IMG/VR virus record: IMGVR_UViG_3300046167_000269
Coordinates: 1 to 48,694 of that record
Length of the DNA stretch: 48,694 nt
Strand: one strand, 5' to 3'
Source: a virus
Positions within the stretch are counted from its first letter, which is position 1. Every line of letters starts with the position of its first letter. Made by a program: the position numbers and the translations under genes. Shown in pieces: positions 35,772 through 42,615 of this stretch. The notes under the pieces were generated by a model. That model was given only the letters and a program-made list of their open reading frames with translations, ran no database searches and had not been told where the DNA came from.

Positions 35772-36438
35772 TTTTTTGTACGCAGACAATGAGGTTTATG
35801 TAGATCAAGTAGGCGCTACATTTAACTTAGATATAGAGCAATTAGGCTCATCAAACATAATAGGTGGTGCAACTGCAGCAGCAGGCTCAATGAACGCACT
35901 TGACCTTGACGGTGCAACAATGACTTTAGACATTAATCAAATAGGCGACAGCAATAAATTTTTAGGCGACATCACAGCCGATACATTCACAGGGTTCTTT
36001 GAGTTTGATGGCGATAGTAATACATTCAACATTCAAACTGACCCTACTAATACACATGGCGCAGACAACGGAAACTTCAATGTAGATGTAACTGGTGGAA
36101 GCAATACTTTTACCCTTGATGTAGCTACAAATGACCTTGCAGGAACTTTAGACCTTGACTGGATAATACAAGGAGACAGCAACACTTTTGACTTTGATAT
36201 TGACTATGATACGGCAACAAACTATGTTGATGTAGATGGAGATTCAAATACAGTTAATTTTGACGGTGATGGATATGCGGATGCCTTTTTTAAACTAGAG
36301 CATGATGGAAACTCTAGAACATTTAACATAGACCAACAAAGTACATTAGCTAGTGACTGGTTACGCATCAATTCTAACGGCAATAGTGGTACTGTTTGTG
36401 TCATTCAAAGTGACGGCGGAACAAGTACCTCGTGTTGA
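35740..36438 (+). CDS. Curlin-like repeat protein (candidate CsgA/B-type fibre subunit)
   Basis: Signal peptide (residues 1-15, ends about FLYADN) is followed by about eight repeats of a beta-arch pattern, with Asp-rich variants: IEQLGSSN, INQIGDSNKF, FDGDSNTFNI, GGSNTFTLDV, IQGDSNTFDF, VDGDSNTVNF, HDGNSRTFNI, NGNSGTVCVIQ. Curlin repeats have the related Q..G..N form but are Gln/Asn-rich; here Asp and Thr replace many of them. Two Cys near the C-terminus could form a disulfide. Start overlaps the csgG-like gene. Confidence 0.75.
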   Translation: MKKYLMLFVVSFLYADNEVYVDQVGATFNLDIEQLGSSNIIGGATAAAGSMNALDLDGATMTLDINQIGDSNKFLGDITADTFTGFFEFDGDSNTFNIQTDPTNTHGADNGNFNVDVTGGSNTFTLDVATNDLAGTLDLDWIIQGDSNTFDFDIDYDTATNYVDVDGDSNTVNFDGDGYADAFFKLEHDGNSRTFNIDQQSTLASDWLRINSNGNSGTVCVIQSDGGTSTSC

Positions 36439-37462
36439 TGTTGGAGAAATATCAGAACTAAACGGCATTGCTCGTATTGTACGAGACAAAACAGAAACAG
36501 CAGAATTAAATGATGACATAAGATCATACGACACCCTTGAGACCTCTAATGGTCGCATGGCTGTTACTTTCCTTGATGACACTCTTATACGCCTTACTGA
36601 ACACTCACAAGTATTAATAGATGAGTTTGTTTATGACCCTGACCCTAATAAATCAAAAATGGCACTCAACTTTGCCAAAGGCACTGCAAGATTTGTAACT
36701 GGTAAATTAAACAAGGTTGCTAAAAAAAATATAACAATTAGAACCAATAGTGCGACTGTAGGCATAAGAGGTACAGATTTTACTATCACAACCAATGAGA
36801 TTGGTGAGTCATTAATAATTTTGTTGCCTAATGAAGATGGTACTGCAAGCGGTGAAATAGAAGTCATGACTGCTATGGGTACTGTATTGCTTAATAAACC
36901 ATATCAATCAACAGTTACAACGGTCTTTGAATCTGCGCCAAGCAAACCAGTCATATTAGATTTAACACTAGACCTTATAGACAATATGTTAATTGTTACT
37001 AATCCCAAGCCTAATGAAGCCCTTGCTGAAGAAACAACAGATAAAAGTAGCAATGTTCTAGATGTGGATTTTTTAGAGTTTGACGAACTTGAGCAAGATT
37101 TTCTAGCAGAAGATGATCTGCAATTCACAGAGTTAGATATAAATTTTCTTGATGTAAATTTCTTTGAGGACTTGCTAAAGATAGTAAATGAACTTGACAA
37201 GCTAAAAGAAGATGACCTGCAACAAGAGCAAACCATAACTAGAATTACTGGCACAAAGGTTGGGCAAGATACTGATACTCAAATTATTACATTAGTAACA
37301 GGCGATCTAATAAGTCTGCGTAGAAGGGTGCAACAGTCAGTGCAAGTAGATTTGAACTCTAGTCAAGGATATACTGTAATCTTTATACAGGACGGTGTTT
37401 CCAACATTGTAAAGATAAACGGTGGTGGTGATTCAGTCATAAGTATTAAACAAGGCTCATGA
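36353..37462 (+). CDS. Secreted FecR-domain protein with C-terminal curlin-like repeat
   Basis: A GTG start at 36353 gives a signal peptide (ILTAIVVLFVSFKVTA) encoded in the +1 frame of the curlin-like gene. The FecR domain covers about residues 28-150, with GEISELNGIARIVRD, NGRMAVTFLDDTLIRLTEHS and NSATVGIRGTDFTITTN. A region of Asp/Glu/Leu repeats (about 225-290) follows. Residues about 338-369 contain VIFIQDGVSNIVKIN and GGDSVISIKQ, similar to the curlin repeat. Here FecR is probably a structural or sugar-binding fold, not a sigma-factor regulator. Confidence 0.78.
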   Translation: MTGYASILTAIVVLFVSFKVTAEQVPRVDVGEISELNGIARIVRDKTETAELNDDIRSYDTLETSNGRMAVTFLDDTLIRLTEHSQVLIDEFVYDPDPNKSKMALNFAKGTARFVTGKLNKVAKKNITIRTNSATVGIRGTDFTITTNEIGESLIILLPNEDGTASGEIEVMTAMGTVLLNKPYQSTVTTVFESAPSKPVILDLTLDLIDNMLIVTNPKPNEALAEETTDKSSNVLDVDFLEFDELEQDFLAEDDLQFTELDINFLDVNFFEDLLKIVNELDKLKEDDLQQEQTITRITGTKVGQDTDTQIITLVTGDLISLRRRVQQSVQVDLNSSQGYTVIFIQDGVSNIVKINGGGDSVISIKQGS

Positions 37463-37686
37463 CACATATAAAAAAATTTATAGCTTGGTTTATTGGATTA
37501 TTCCAACAACGCTATCAAATCAGAGTATCTTTTAACAAAGAGTACGGTGATGCAGACGACAAGGTTTACATCAGCAAAAAGATTTTAGTACAAAAAGAAA
37601 AACATCTTAAATTTCGCAATTTAGACAATAAAGTTATAGAGTATAGAAGTGCAGGCGGACTAAATTACATTATTGAGGATATGTAA
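37459..37686 (+). CDS. Small protein of unknown function (75 aa)
   Basis: N-terminal hydrophobic stretch (KKFIAWFIGLF) may form a signal anchor, followed by a basic beta-rich part (YQIRVSFNKEYG, KILVQKEKHLKFRN). It overlaps the FecR-domain gene and ends at the start of the i-spanin-like gene. It does not resemble CsgE to me. Unknown. Confidence 0.6.
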   Translation: MTHIKKFIAWFIGLFQQRYQIRVSFNKEYGDADDKVYISKKILVQKEKHLKFRNLDNKVIEYRSAGGLNYIIEDM

Positions 37687-38081
37687 TGCAACAGATTCTA
37701 ATTGGAATTATTATCATGCTAGGTTTAGCAACCTATTATTTTTACAGTCAAAATCAAATACTTAGTGCAAACAATTCAGCATTAGAAGGCGCAGTTGCCA
37801 CACAAGAAGAAGCGATTGCTACGATACAAGCGGACTTTGAATTACAAACACAACAGTTACAAGACCTTACAGTTAAAAGCCAAGCTGCACAAAAAGAATT
37901 AAATAGATATACACAGTTTATACAAAACTACGAGTTAGCATCTGAAATACTAGCAGACCCAATTAAAATGGAGAGGAAAATAAACAATGGTACAAAGCAT
38001 ATCATGGAAAACATTGAGCAAATCAGCAGTGATGTTGATGGTCTTGATAATGGCTTGCAGTTGCAGTCTACTTCCGACTAG
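37686..38081 (+). CDS. Rz-like i-spanin candidate
   Basis: A single N-terminal membrane helix (residues about 3-19) and a long periplasmic coiled coil (about 30-110, with EEAIATIQADFELQTQQLQD) match inner-membrane spanin architecture. The nested lipoprotein gene in another frame (37987-38376) is the usual partner arrangement. Spanins fuse inner and outer membranes at the end of lysis. Family identity is architectural, not sequence-based. Confidence 0.65.
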   Translation: MQQILIGIIIMLGLATYYFYSQNQILSANNSALEGAVATQEEAIATIQADFELQTQQLQDLTVKSQAAQKELNRYTQFIQNYELASEILADPIKMERKINNGTKHIMENIEQISSDVDGLDNGLQLQSTSD

Positions 38082-38376
38082 AGAAATACAAGTAAGCGCC
38101 AAGCCTTTAGAACGCAAGATAGTGCAACCTGTCATGCCTAGAGCAATTGACCTTAAAGAATTGCAGTGGATGACTGTTACACCTGACAACTGGGAAGATC
38201 AATTAGCAAGAATAGAGCAACAAGAGGGTGAATTAGTGTTCTTAGCTATGACCATTCCTGACTATGAAGTCATGGCATACAATATGCAAGAGATCAAAAG
38301 ATACATCACAGAACTAAAAGATGTGGTGGTTTACTACCGAAAAGTAACAACAGAAAACCTTTCAAAAGAAGAATAA
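37987..38376 (+). CDS. Rz1-like o-spanin candidate (lipoprotein)
   Basis: Signal sequence with a lipobox around LIMACSC, then a periplasmic domain with PRAIDLKELQWMTVTPDNWE and MTIPDYEVMAYNMQEIKRYI. It overlaps the end of the i-spanin candidate in a different frame by 95 bases. The Pro-rich linker is short, and the domain after it resembles small lipoproteins that I recall near phage lysis genes. Role inferred from position. Confidence 0.6.
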   Translation: MVQSISWKTLSKSAVMLMVLIMACSCSLLPTREIQVSAKPLERKIVQPVMPRAIDLKELQWMTVTPDNWEDQLARIEQQEGELVFLAMTIPDYEVMAYNMQEIKRYITELKDVVVYYRKVTTENLSKEE

Positions 38377-38412
38377 ATCTGATAGCCTTTAATTTTCATA
38401 TAGGAGAATAAT

Positions 38413-38577
38413 ATGGGAATGATAGGAGAATGGATAGGAATTATCACAGGTGTAGTATGTTTAGCATCTATTATCTGTGCATTAACTCCGACTCCGAAAG
38501 ATGATGCAATGATCGGAAAGTTCTATCGCTGCATTGAACTTTTGGCTCTAAATATAGGGCGTGCAAAAGAGAAGTAG
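38413..38577 (+). CDS. Small membrane protein (54 aa), holin-like
   Basis: ATG 38413 is preceded by a strong AGGAG site. The protein has one hydrophobic helix (about residues 6-24: EWIGIITGVVCLASIICAL), then TPTPKDD and an amphipathic C-terminal helix. Similar short proteins accompany lysis genes in marine phages. It is followed by an intrinsic terminator. Confidence 0.6.
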   Translation: MGMIGEWIGIITGVVCLASIICALTPTPKDDAMIGKFYRCIELLALNIGRAKEK

Positions 38578-38583
38578 ATACTA

Positions 38584-38608
38584 GAGGGGGTGCAGAAGCA
38601 CCTTTTTA
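38584..38608 (+). terminator. Rho-independent terminator
   Basis: GGTGC-AGAA-GCACC stem with extra G-T pairs on both sides, followed by TTTTT, just after the 54-residue membrane gene and before the nuclease gene. Confidence 0.75.
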
Positions 38609-38612
38609 ATTT

Positions 38613-39008
38613 ATGGCAAATAAAATAACACCATTCGTATATAACGCTATTCTTGAAAGGGTCGTAGATGGAGACACCATTGATGTTACTCTTGACTTGG
38701 GATTCAGTGTCTTTCTTCACAAGCAACGCTGCAGGTTGGCAGGTATAGACACTCCTGAGTCAAGAACTCGTAACCTAGCCGAGAAAGCATTAGGTAAAAA
38801 GGCATCAGCAAGACTTAAAGAAGTTTGCGTAGGCTCATTCAAAATACAATCACTAGGCAAAGGTAAATATGGCAGAATACTTGCAATCCCTTATACGGAA
38901 GATGGGCAAGATATTTGCCAAATGCTTATCAATGAGGGTCATGCAGTTGAATACTGGGGCGGAACTAAAAAAGCAAAAGTCAGAGATGACGGAACTTGGG
39001 GAGAATAA
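38613..39008 (+). CDS. Staphylococcal-nuclease-like (SNc/thermonuclease) domain protein
   Basis: Ca-dependent nuclease fold. VVDGDTIDVTLDLGF (residues about 17-31) holds the metal-binding Asp residues, CRLAGIDTPESRTRN the catalytic Arg and Glu region, and GKGKYGRILAIPYT the second Arg; a Gly-rich ending WGGTKKAKVRDDG follows. No signal peptide, so it probably acts in the cytoplasm. It could degrade host DNA or process DNA during maturation. Confidence 0.85.
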   Translation: MANKITPFVYNAILERVVDGDTIDVTLDLGFSVFLHKQRCRLAGIDTPESRTRNLAEKALGKKASARLKEVCVGSFKIQSLGKGKYGRILAIPYTEDGQDICQMLINEGHAVEYWGGTKKAKVRDDGTWGE

Positions 39009-39009
39009 T

Positions 39010-39453
39010 ATGCACATATCACAAGAGGGTATAGATTTAGTCAAGAAGTTTGAGGGTTGCAAATTAGAAGCATATCAATGTGCTGCAGGTGTGTGGACTA
39101 TAGGCTATGGCTCAACACATGGTGTACAAAAGGGTGATACATGGTCGCAAGAGAAAGCAGAGATAATGCTTATAGATGAACTAGAAGAATATGGTAAGTA
39201 TGTAGAAGAAGCAGTTACCATACCTCTAAATCAATGTCAGTTTGATGCTCTTACTTCTTGGACATTTAACTTAGGACCAAGCAACTTAAAAAGTAGCACT
39301 ATGTTGCAGGTTTTAAATCAAGGTGATTATGAGGGTGTTCCATATCAAATAAAAAGATGGAACAAAGTAAGCGGACAAGTAAATGATGGTTTGATTCGTA
39401 GACGAGAAGCAGAAGCATTATTATTTGAGGGCAAACATTGGGAAAATGTCTAA
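39010..39453 (+). CDS. GH24 endolysin (phage lysozyme)
   Basis: Cleaves host peptidoglycan. KKFEGCKLEAY holds the catalytic Glu and AGVWTIGYGST the active-site strand; the usual Asp between them is replaced by Cys (YQCAAG), a variant known in this family and tolerated in T4 lysozyme. NLGPSNLKSSTMLQVLNQGDY and GLIRRREAEALLFEG are family regions. No export signal, so it needs a holin. ATG 39010 follows AGAATAATA. Confidence 0.9.
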   Translation: MHISQEGIDLVKKFEGCKLEAYQCAAGVWTIGYGSTHGVQKGDTWSQEKAEIMLIDELEEYGKYVEEAVTIPLNQCQFDALTSWTFNLGPSNLKSSTMLQVLNQGDYEGVPYQIKRWNKVSGQVNDGLIRRREAEALLFEGKHWENV

Positions 39454-39672
39454 ATGGCTCTCAGCAAAACACAGAACAAAAGGCTTGGGGTAATACTAAG
39501 TGTTATGTTCAAGGAAGAAACGCCACAGGAGATGCTAGAGGATGTCATACGGCATGGTTTTGTAGAGAAAGTTGATAATACTTTTCAACTCACAGATAAA
39601 GGCATTGATGAAAAAAACCGACTCTGTACTTTGTCAGGACTTAATATTAAATATTCTTCAGAGAAAACCTAG
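39454..39672 (+). CDS. Hypothetical protein (72 aa)
   Basis: Not recognised. Basic start, LGVILSVMFKEETPQEMLED, and FQLTDKGIDEKNR, which looks like a winged-helix fragment (a C-terminal wing pattern). Starts one base after the endolysin stop and overlaps the next gene's GTG. Confidence 0.6.
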   Translation: MALSKTQNKRLGVILSVMFKEETPQEMLEDVIRHGFVEKVDNTFQLTDKGIDEKNRLCTLSGLNIKYSSEKT

Positions 39673-39854
39673 TGTACCTTATGACTGTATGCCAAAACTG
39701 CGACTTAGAGAAATTGAATTGCAAATGTCCAAATTCAATCAACAAAGGCAATTATTACGAAGCAACGACACAGAAGTTTTACAAATGGGAAGAACTTATG
39801 GAGTTCTACAAGACTAAATCCAATCGTTTCCCTCATACCAACCCACAAGACTAA
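39672..39854 (+). CDS. Small zinc-ribbon-like protein (60 aa)
   Basis: CQNCDLEKLNCKCP supplies four Cys in a zinc-binding spacing, followed by FYKWEELMEFYKTK. The start may be GTG 39672 or ATG 39681. It converges with and overlaps the end of the 2OG oxygenase gene by about 40 bases. A frame at 39572-39817 competes for the region; I prefer this one because of the Cys pattern. Confidence 0.6.
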   Translation: MYLMTVCQNCDLEKLNCKCPNSINKGNYYEATTQKFYKWEELMEFYKTKSNRFPHTNPQD

Positions 39855-40371
39855 ATCTCTCGCCCTTAGTTACCTCAGTAACCCTGTGGTAAAGAAAAGA
39901 CGGAAAAACTAGGATAGTTCCTTTCTCTCTTAGCTTTTTTTTATCTAACTTGCCCATGTCTTTGCTGAACTCAAAGTCACCACCAACATAGTCAATGCTA
40001 TCTGATAGTTGCACTGTGATGCTTAGTTTTCTCTGTGATGAATTGTCAAAGATATTGGAATCCATGTGAAAGTCATAAAAATCCCCTTTGCTGTACTTGG
40101 CTATTTGAAACTCTTGGAAACCATTTAGCTGTACACCAAAGCACTCACGATTTGCCATAGTAATGTACTGACTCATAACTCTATTAAGATAAGTGCCATT
40201 CTCAGAGTCATACTCACATGGCAAAATATTAGACGATCTAACATTTTTATCTATACTGGCAACATTGCCTATCTCAGCTTCTTTAGGCTTGCCCTCTATG
40301 TATAAAGCCTTGATAGCTTCGCAGTGTTCATCACTTAACTCTGCTTGCCATGAGTAACAGTACGAGTTCAT
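39814..40371 (-). CDS. 2-oxoglutarate/Fe(II)-dependent oxygenase (PKHD-type)
   Basis: Non-heme iron oxygenase of the prolyl-4-hydroxylase-like superfamily. The iron triad is H102-x-D104 (DFHMDSN) and H162 (FLYHRVTEV), with R172 for 2-oxoglutarate. Strand sequence RKLSITVQLSD and GGDFEFS fit the jelly roll. Length of 185 residues is typical. Substrate unknown; phage copies may modify host or phage proteins or nucleic acid. Start overlaps the stop of the 33-residue frame (TAATG). Confidence 0.88.
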   Translation of the reverse strand: MNSYCYSWQAELSDEHCEAIKALYIEGKPKEAEIGNVASIDKNVRSSNILPCEYDSENGTYLNRVMSQYITMANRECFGVQLNGFQEFQIAKYSKGDFYDFHMDSNIFDNSSQRKLSITVQLSDSIDYVGGDFEFSKDMGKLDKKKLREKGTILVFPSFLYHRVTEVTKGERFSLVGWYEGNDWI

Positions 40372-40472
40372 TAGGTTCGCACTCTAAATAAATACAAAAG
40401 GTTTCTAATAGTCTGTTTGGGTAAATGTTGTAGATGTTTAGGTATCTCTATGCCTTGAACTTCAGTAGTCAT
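40371..40472 (-). CDS. Possible small protein (33 aa)
   Basis: ATG at 40472 overlaps the end of the 47-residue membrane gene, and the TAA at 40371 overlaps the start of the oxygenase gene (TAATG). This tight stitching in the same direction suggests a real coupled gene. The sequence is basic with PKHLQHLPKQTIRNLLYLF; no family known. Confidence 0.42.
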   Translation of the reverse strand: MTTEVQGIEIPKHLQHLPKQTIRNLLYLFRVRT

Positions 40473-40605
40473 TATCCTTACCCCACTTACACTTAATAAT
40501 ATCCTCTAACTCATTAGCCGTATTTTCATTGACTATAAAATCAATAATAATCCAAGCCATCATCCATATTGCCACTGGCAATATAAGCCAAAATAGATAA
40601 TTCAT
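40462..40605 (-). CDS. Small membrane protein (47 aa)
   Basis: Starts ATG 40605 after a GGGGG run that could pair with the anti-SD. A hydrophobic helix (LFWLILPVAIWMMAWIIIDF, residues 4-23) is followed by an acidic and basic tail. Unknown function. Confidence 0.5.
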   Translation of the reverse strand: MNYLFWLILPVAIWMMAWIIIDFIVNENTANELEDIIKCKWGKDNDY

Positions 40606-40614
40606 AGTACCCCC

Positions 40615-40851
40615 TTAGTATTTAACAATATTACCTTTGCTATCTATGAAAGAATAATCTTTCATTAATTCTTTTAACATAAAGTCTATAACTTCTGCGT
40701 GTATATGTGCATCATTACTAGGCTTATCCAGTTCTTTAATAATTCTATCAATCTTATCGTGCTCATCAGATTTAATTACATTGTTTTTAACATACTGTTT
40801 TAATGCTCTTTTCATTATTACCGTATCTGATCTAAATAAATTCTTGTACAT
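40615..40851 (-). CDS. Hypothetical protein (78 aa)
   Basis: Not recognised. Helical and charged, with ALKQYVKNNVIKSDEHDKID and VIDFMLKELMKDYSF. Strong AAGGAG ribosome binding site before 40851. Part of the run of small early genes. Confidence 0.62.
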   Translation of the reverse strand: MYKNLFRSDTVIMKRALKQYVKNNVIKSDEHDKIDRIIKELDKPSNDAHIHAEVIDFMLKELMKDYSFIDSKGNIVKY

Positions 40852-40853
40852 AA

Positions 40854-41132
40854 TTACTCCTTAAATTTTTTTTGTATAAACTTAAACAATCCATAAATTG
40901 TAAGACCATAAAATGCTAATACGCTCATTGGCAGTGCTATGTATGCAAGTTCCCATGGTGATAAAAAAAGAAGTTCCCATGTAAAATTAATTGCAGCTTC
41001 GGCATCGCCTTGTGTGCTGTTTGACAATCCACTAATTTCATTAATAATTTCCAACTCATACTCTGTAACAAAGTTTATCCAATCATCTTCGGTAAAACAA
41101 ATTTCAAAATGTTCAGGACATTCATGCTCCAT
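40854..41132 (-). CDS. Small membrane-associated protein (92 aa)
   Basis: N-terminal acidic region with HECPEHFEICFTEDDW, then a hydrophobic helix (about residues 61-84, LAYIALPMSVLAFYGLTIYG) and a basic C-terminal end (FKFIQKKFKE). Single-pass topology with cytoplasmic basic tail. Overlaps the upstream stop. Confidence 0.6.
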   Translation of the reverse strand: MEHECPEHFEICFTEDDWINFVTEYELEIINEISGLSNSTQGDAEAAINFTWELLFLSPWELAYIALPMSVLAFYGLTIYGLFKFIQKKFKE

Positions 41133-41320
41133 TAGTGCAACACCCTTTCCCTACAACCATTCTTCATAAAATCATGCAGGTCTGCATAATCTTCTTCACT
41201 GATAATATCTCTGACCTCGTGTATAGGCATACTCATTAGATCAGCGTGATACTTAATTGATAACTTAGCCACCTTGCGTTCTAAAGGTGACATATCTTTA
41301 AACTCGTCATTAATACTCAT
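41132..41320 (-). CDS. Hypothetical protein (62 aa)
   Basis: Not recognised. Acidic-basic helical sequence with MSPLERKVAKLSIKYHADLM and HEVRDIISEEDYADLHDFM. Overlaps the neighbouring gene by one base; ribosome binding site AAGGA-like. Confidence 0.6.
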   Translation of the reverse strand: MSINDEFKDMSPLERKVAKLSIKYHADLMSMPIHEVRDIISEEDYADLHDFMKNGCRERVLH

Positions 41321-41329
41321 AATTAATCC

Positions 41330-42382
41330 TTAAAAATTAAATGATTGTTTTTCTTCATGCGTACCAAAATGGTATATAGCTTTGGTCAATCTGTATATGC
41401 ACATCTCATAAGTGATAGGAGCAGACTCAGGGTTGTTAGTATCTTTTAATTTAAAACATCTTTTTCTAAGATCAAAGATAGTCATGCCATCTCTAAACAT
41501 ATCTAAGCATTGCTGATGCAGATTCTCAGAGAGCTTGTTTTTAAACTTAGTCAAAGTGTTTTGAATGATGCCTGTTTCCTCAGAAAGTATTTTGCCGAGA
41601 GTATCAAGGTCATCTATGGTGTAAGTCCTAAATGTTTTCCAATCTCTAGCATCCTCTTTTGTCTCTACAACTGGAGCAGGGTCATACTTAACAGCGTGTT
41701 TTGTATTTCTTGTGTGTTTAATATTAGGAAATAGCTTGTTAGGATTTTTATTTTCAGTGTAGATATAATCTAAGTTTTTTGCATGAGTCTTTCTTGCATC
41801 CTGTAAAGTCATTTCACTGGTATCTCCAATCTTAACTCTAATAGTGTTTTTACCTACCTTAGAGTTCTTGGCTCTAGTGTAGTAAACCTTGCCAAACTTC
41901 TTAAATCTAATAGCCAAGCCTTTGCTCACGGTGTCGTGTACCCAAGTATCTCTCTTGCCGTTTAGCATACTTATACCTTGATCAGTAAACTCAACGCTGT
42001 AGTTAGTTCTCTTAATATTTATAGGGTTCTTACGAGTGCCTATATGACTACCCTGATACTCAGCACCTTGACTGTTACCACTGGTCATTCTATTGATTTG
42101 AGTAATAACTTCTTTTATTGGTGGTGATGATACGGCTTTAACTTTAGCCTGTAGCTTACGCACCTCGTTTAATCTTTTTTGTAGTTGCTCCTCAATAATC
42201 GGAGCAATAACTTTGATTAAGTCATCTTTGTTGCTGTAAAAATGATTAATAAAATTATTAAGAATATCAGATTTGTTTATGCCAAACTCTTTATGTAGTT
42301 CGTGCAAGTCTTTCCACAAATCAGCATCACAGACAATATTGACATTACCAGTTATTTTCTTTTTGTTTTCTTCAAAATTCAT
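41330..42382 (-). CDS. RHH-like plus integrase-arm-like (DUF4102-type) DNA-binding protein without recombinase domain
   Basis: Residues about 10-45 (NVNIVCDADLWKDLHELHKE) resemble a ribbon-helix-helix start. A coiled coil follows. Residues about 125-210 resemble the Arm-type DNA-binding domain of P4-like integrases: EFTDQGISMLNGKRDTWVHD, KGLAIRFKKFGKVYYTRA and VKIGDTSEMTLQDARKTHAK. The C-terminal 110 residues show no Arg-His-Arg-Tyr recombinase set. I choose ATG 42382 behind AAGGTG; ATG 42427 would add 15 residues. Confidence 0.65.
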   Translation of the reverse strand: MNFEENKKKITGNVNIVCDADLWKDLHELHKEFGINKSDILNNFINHFYSNKDDLIKVIAPIIEEQLQKRLNEVRKLQAKVKAVSSPPIKEVITQINRMTSGNSQGAEYQGSHIGTRKNPINIKRTNYSVEFTDQGISMLNGKRDTWVHDTVSKGLAIRFKKFGKVYYTRAKNSKVGKNTIRVKIGDTSEMTLQDARKTHAKNLDYIYTENKNPNKLFPNIKHTRNTKHAVKYDPAPVVETKEDARDWKTFRTYTIDDLDTLGKILSEETGIIQNTLTKFKNKLSENLHQQCLDMFRDGMTIFDLRKRCFKLKDTNNPESAPITYEMCIYRLTKAIYHFGTHEEKQSFNF

Positions 42383-42392
42383 AGCTTTCACC

Positions 42393-42614
42393 TTATATAC
42401 CCAACCTTGACTTGTGATAATCGTCACGCATCTCAGTAATTTTTAAATGTAAATATTCAATAAGCACTGACTCAGGCGTTTGACCTAAATGCTTATTGGC
42501 AATTCTTGATTTATTTATGTCAGTTAAGACATTGTTATACGACTTAACCAGTTCCCACATATCAATCTCATGAATATAAGAGTCTAGTTCTCTTAGTTGA
42601 TCTTTAGTTATCAT
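42393..42614 (-). CDS. Hypothetical protein (73 aa)
   Basis: Not recognised. Helical, with ELDSYIHEIDMWELVKSYNN and IANKHLGQTPESVLIEYLHL. Start 42614 has a GAGAGG site at good spacing after the neighbouring stop. Confidence 0.6.
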   Translation of the reverse strand: MITKDQLRELDSYIHEIDMWELVKSYNNVLTDINKSRIANKHLGQTPESVLIEYLHLKITEMRDDYHKSRLGI

Positions 42615-42615
42615 C

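Noticed and set aside
39572-39817. Alternative plus-strand frame of 81 codons
   Set aside because: It overlaps two better candidates and lacks the zinc-binding Cys pattern seen in 39672-39854.
41330-42382. Integrase / temperate lifestyle
   Set aside because: Only the arm-binding-like domain is present; no catalytic recombinase residues or attachment-site-like repeats were seen.
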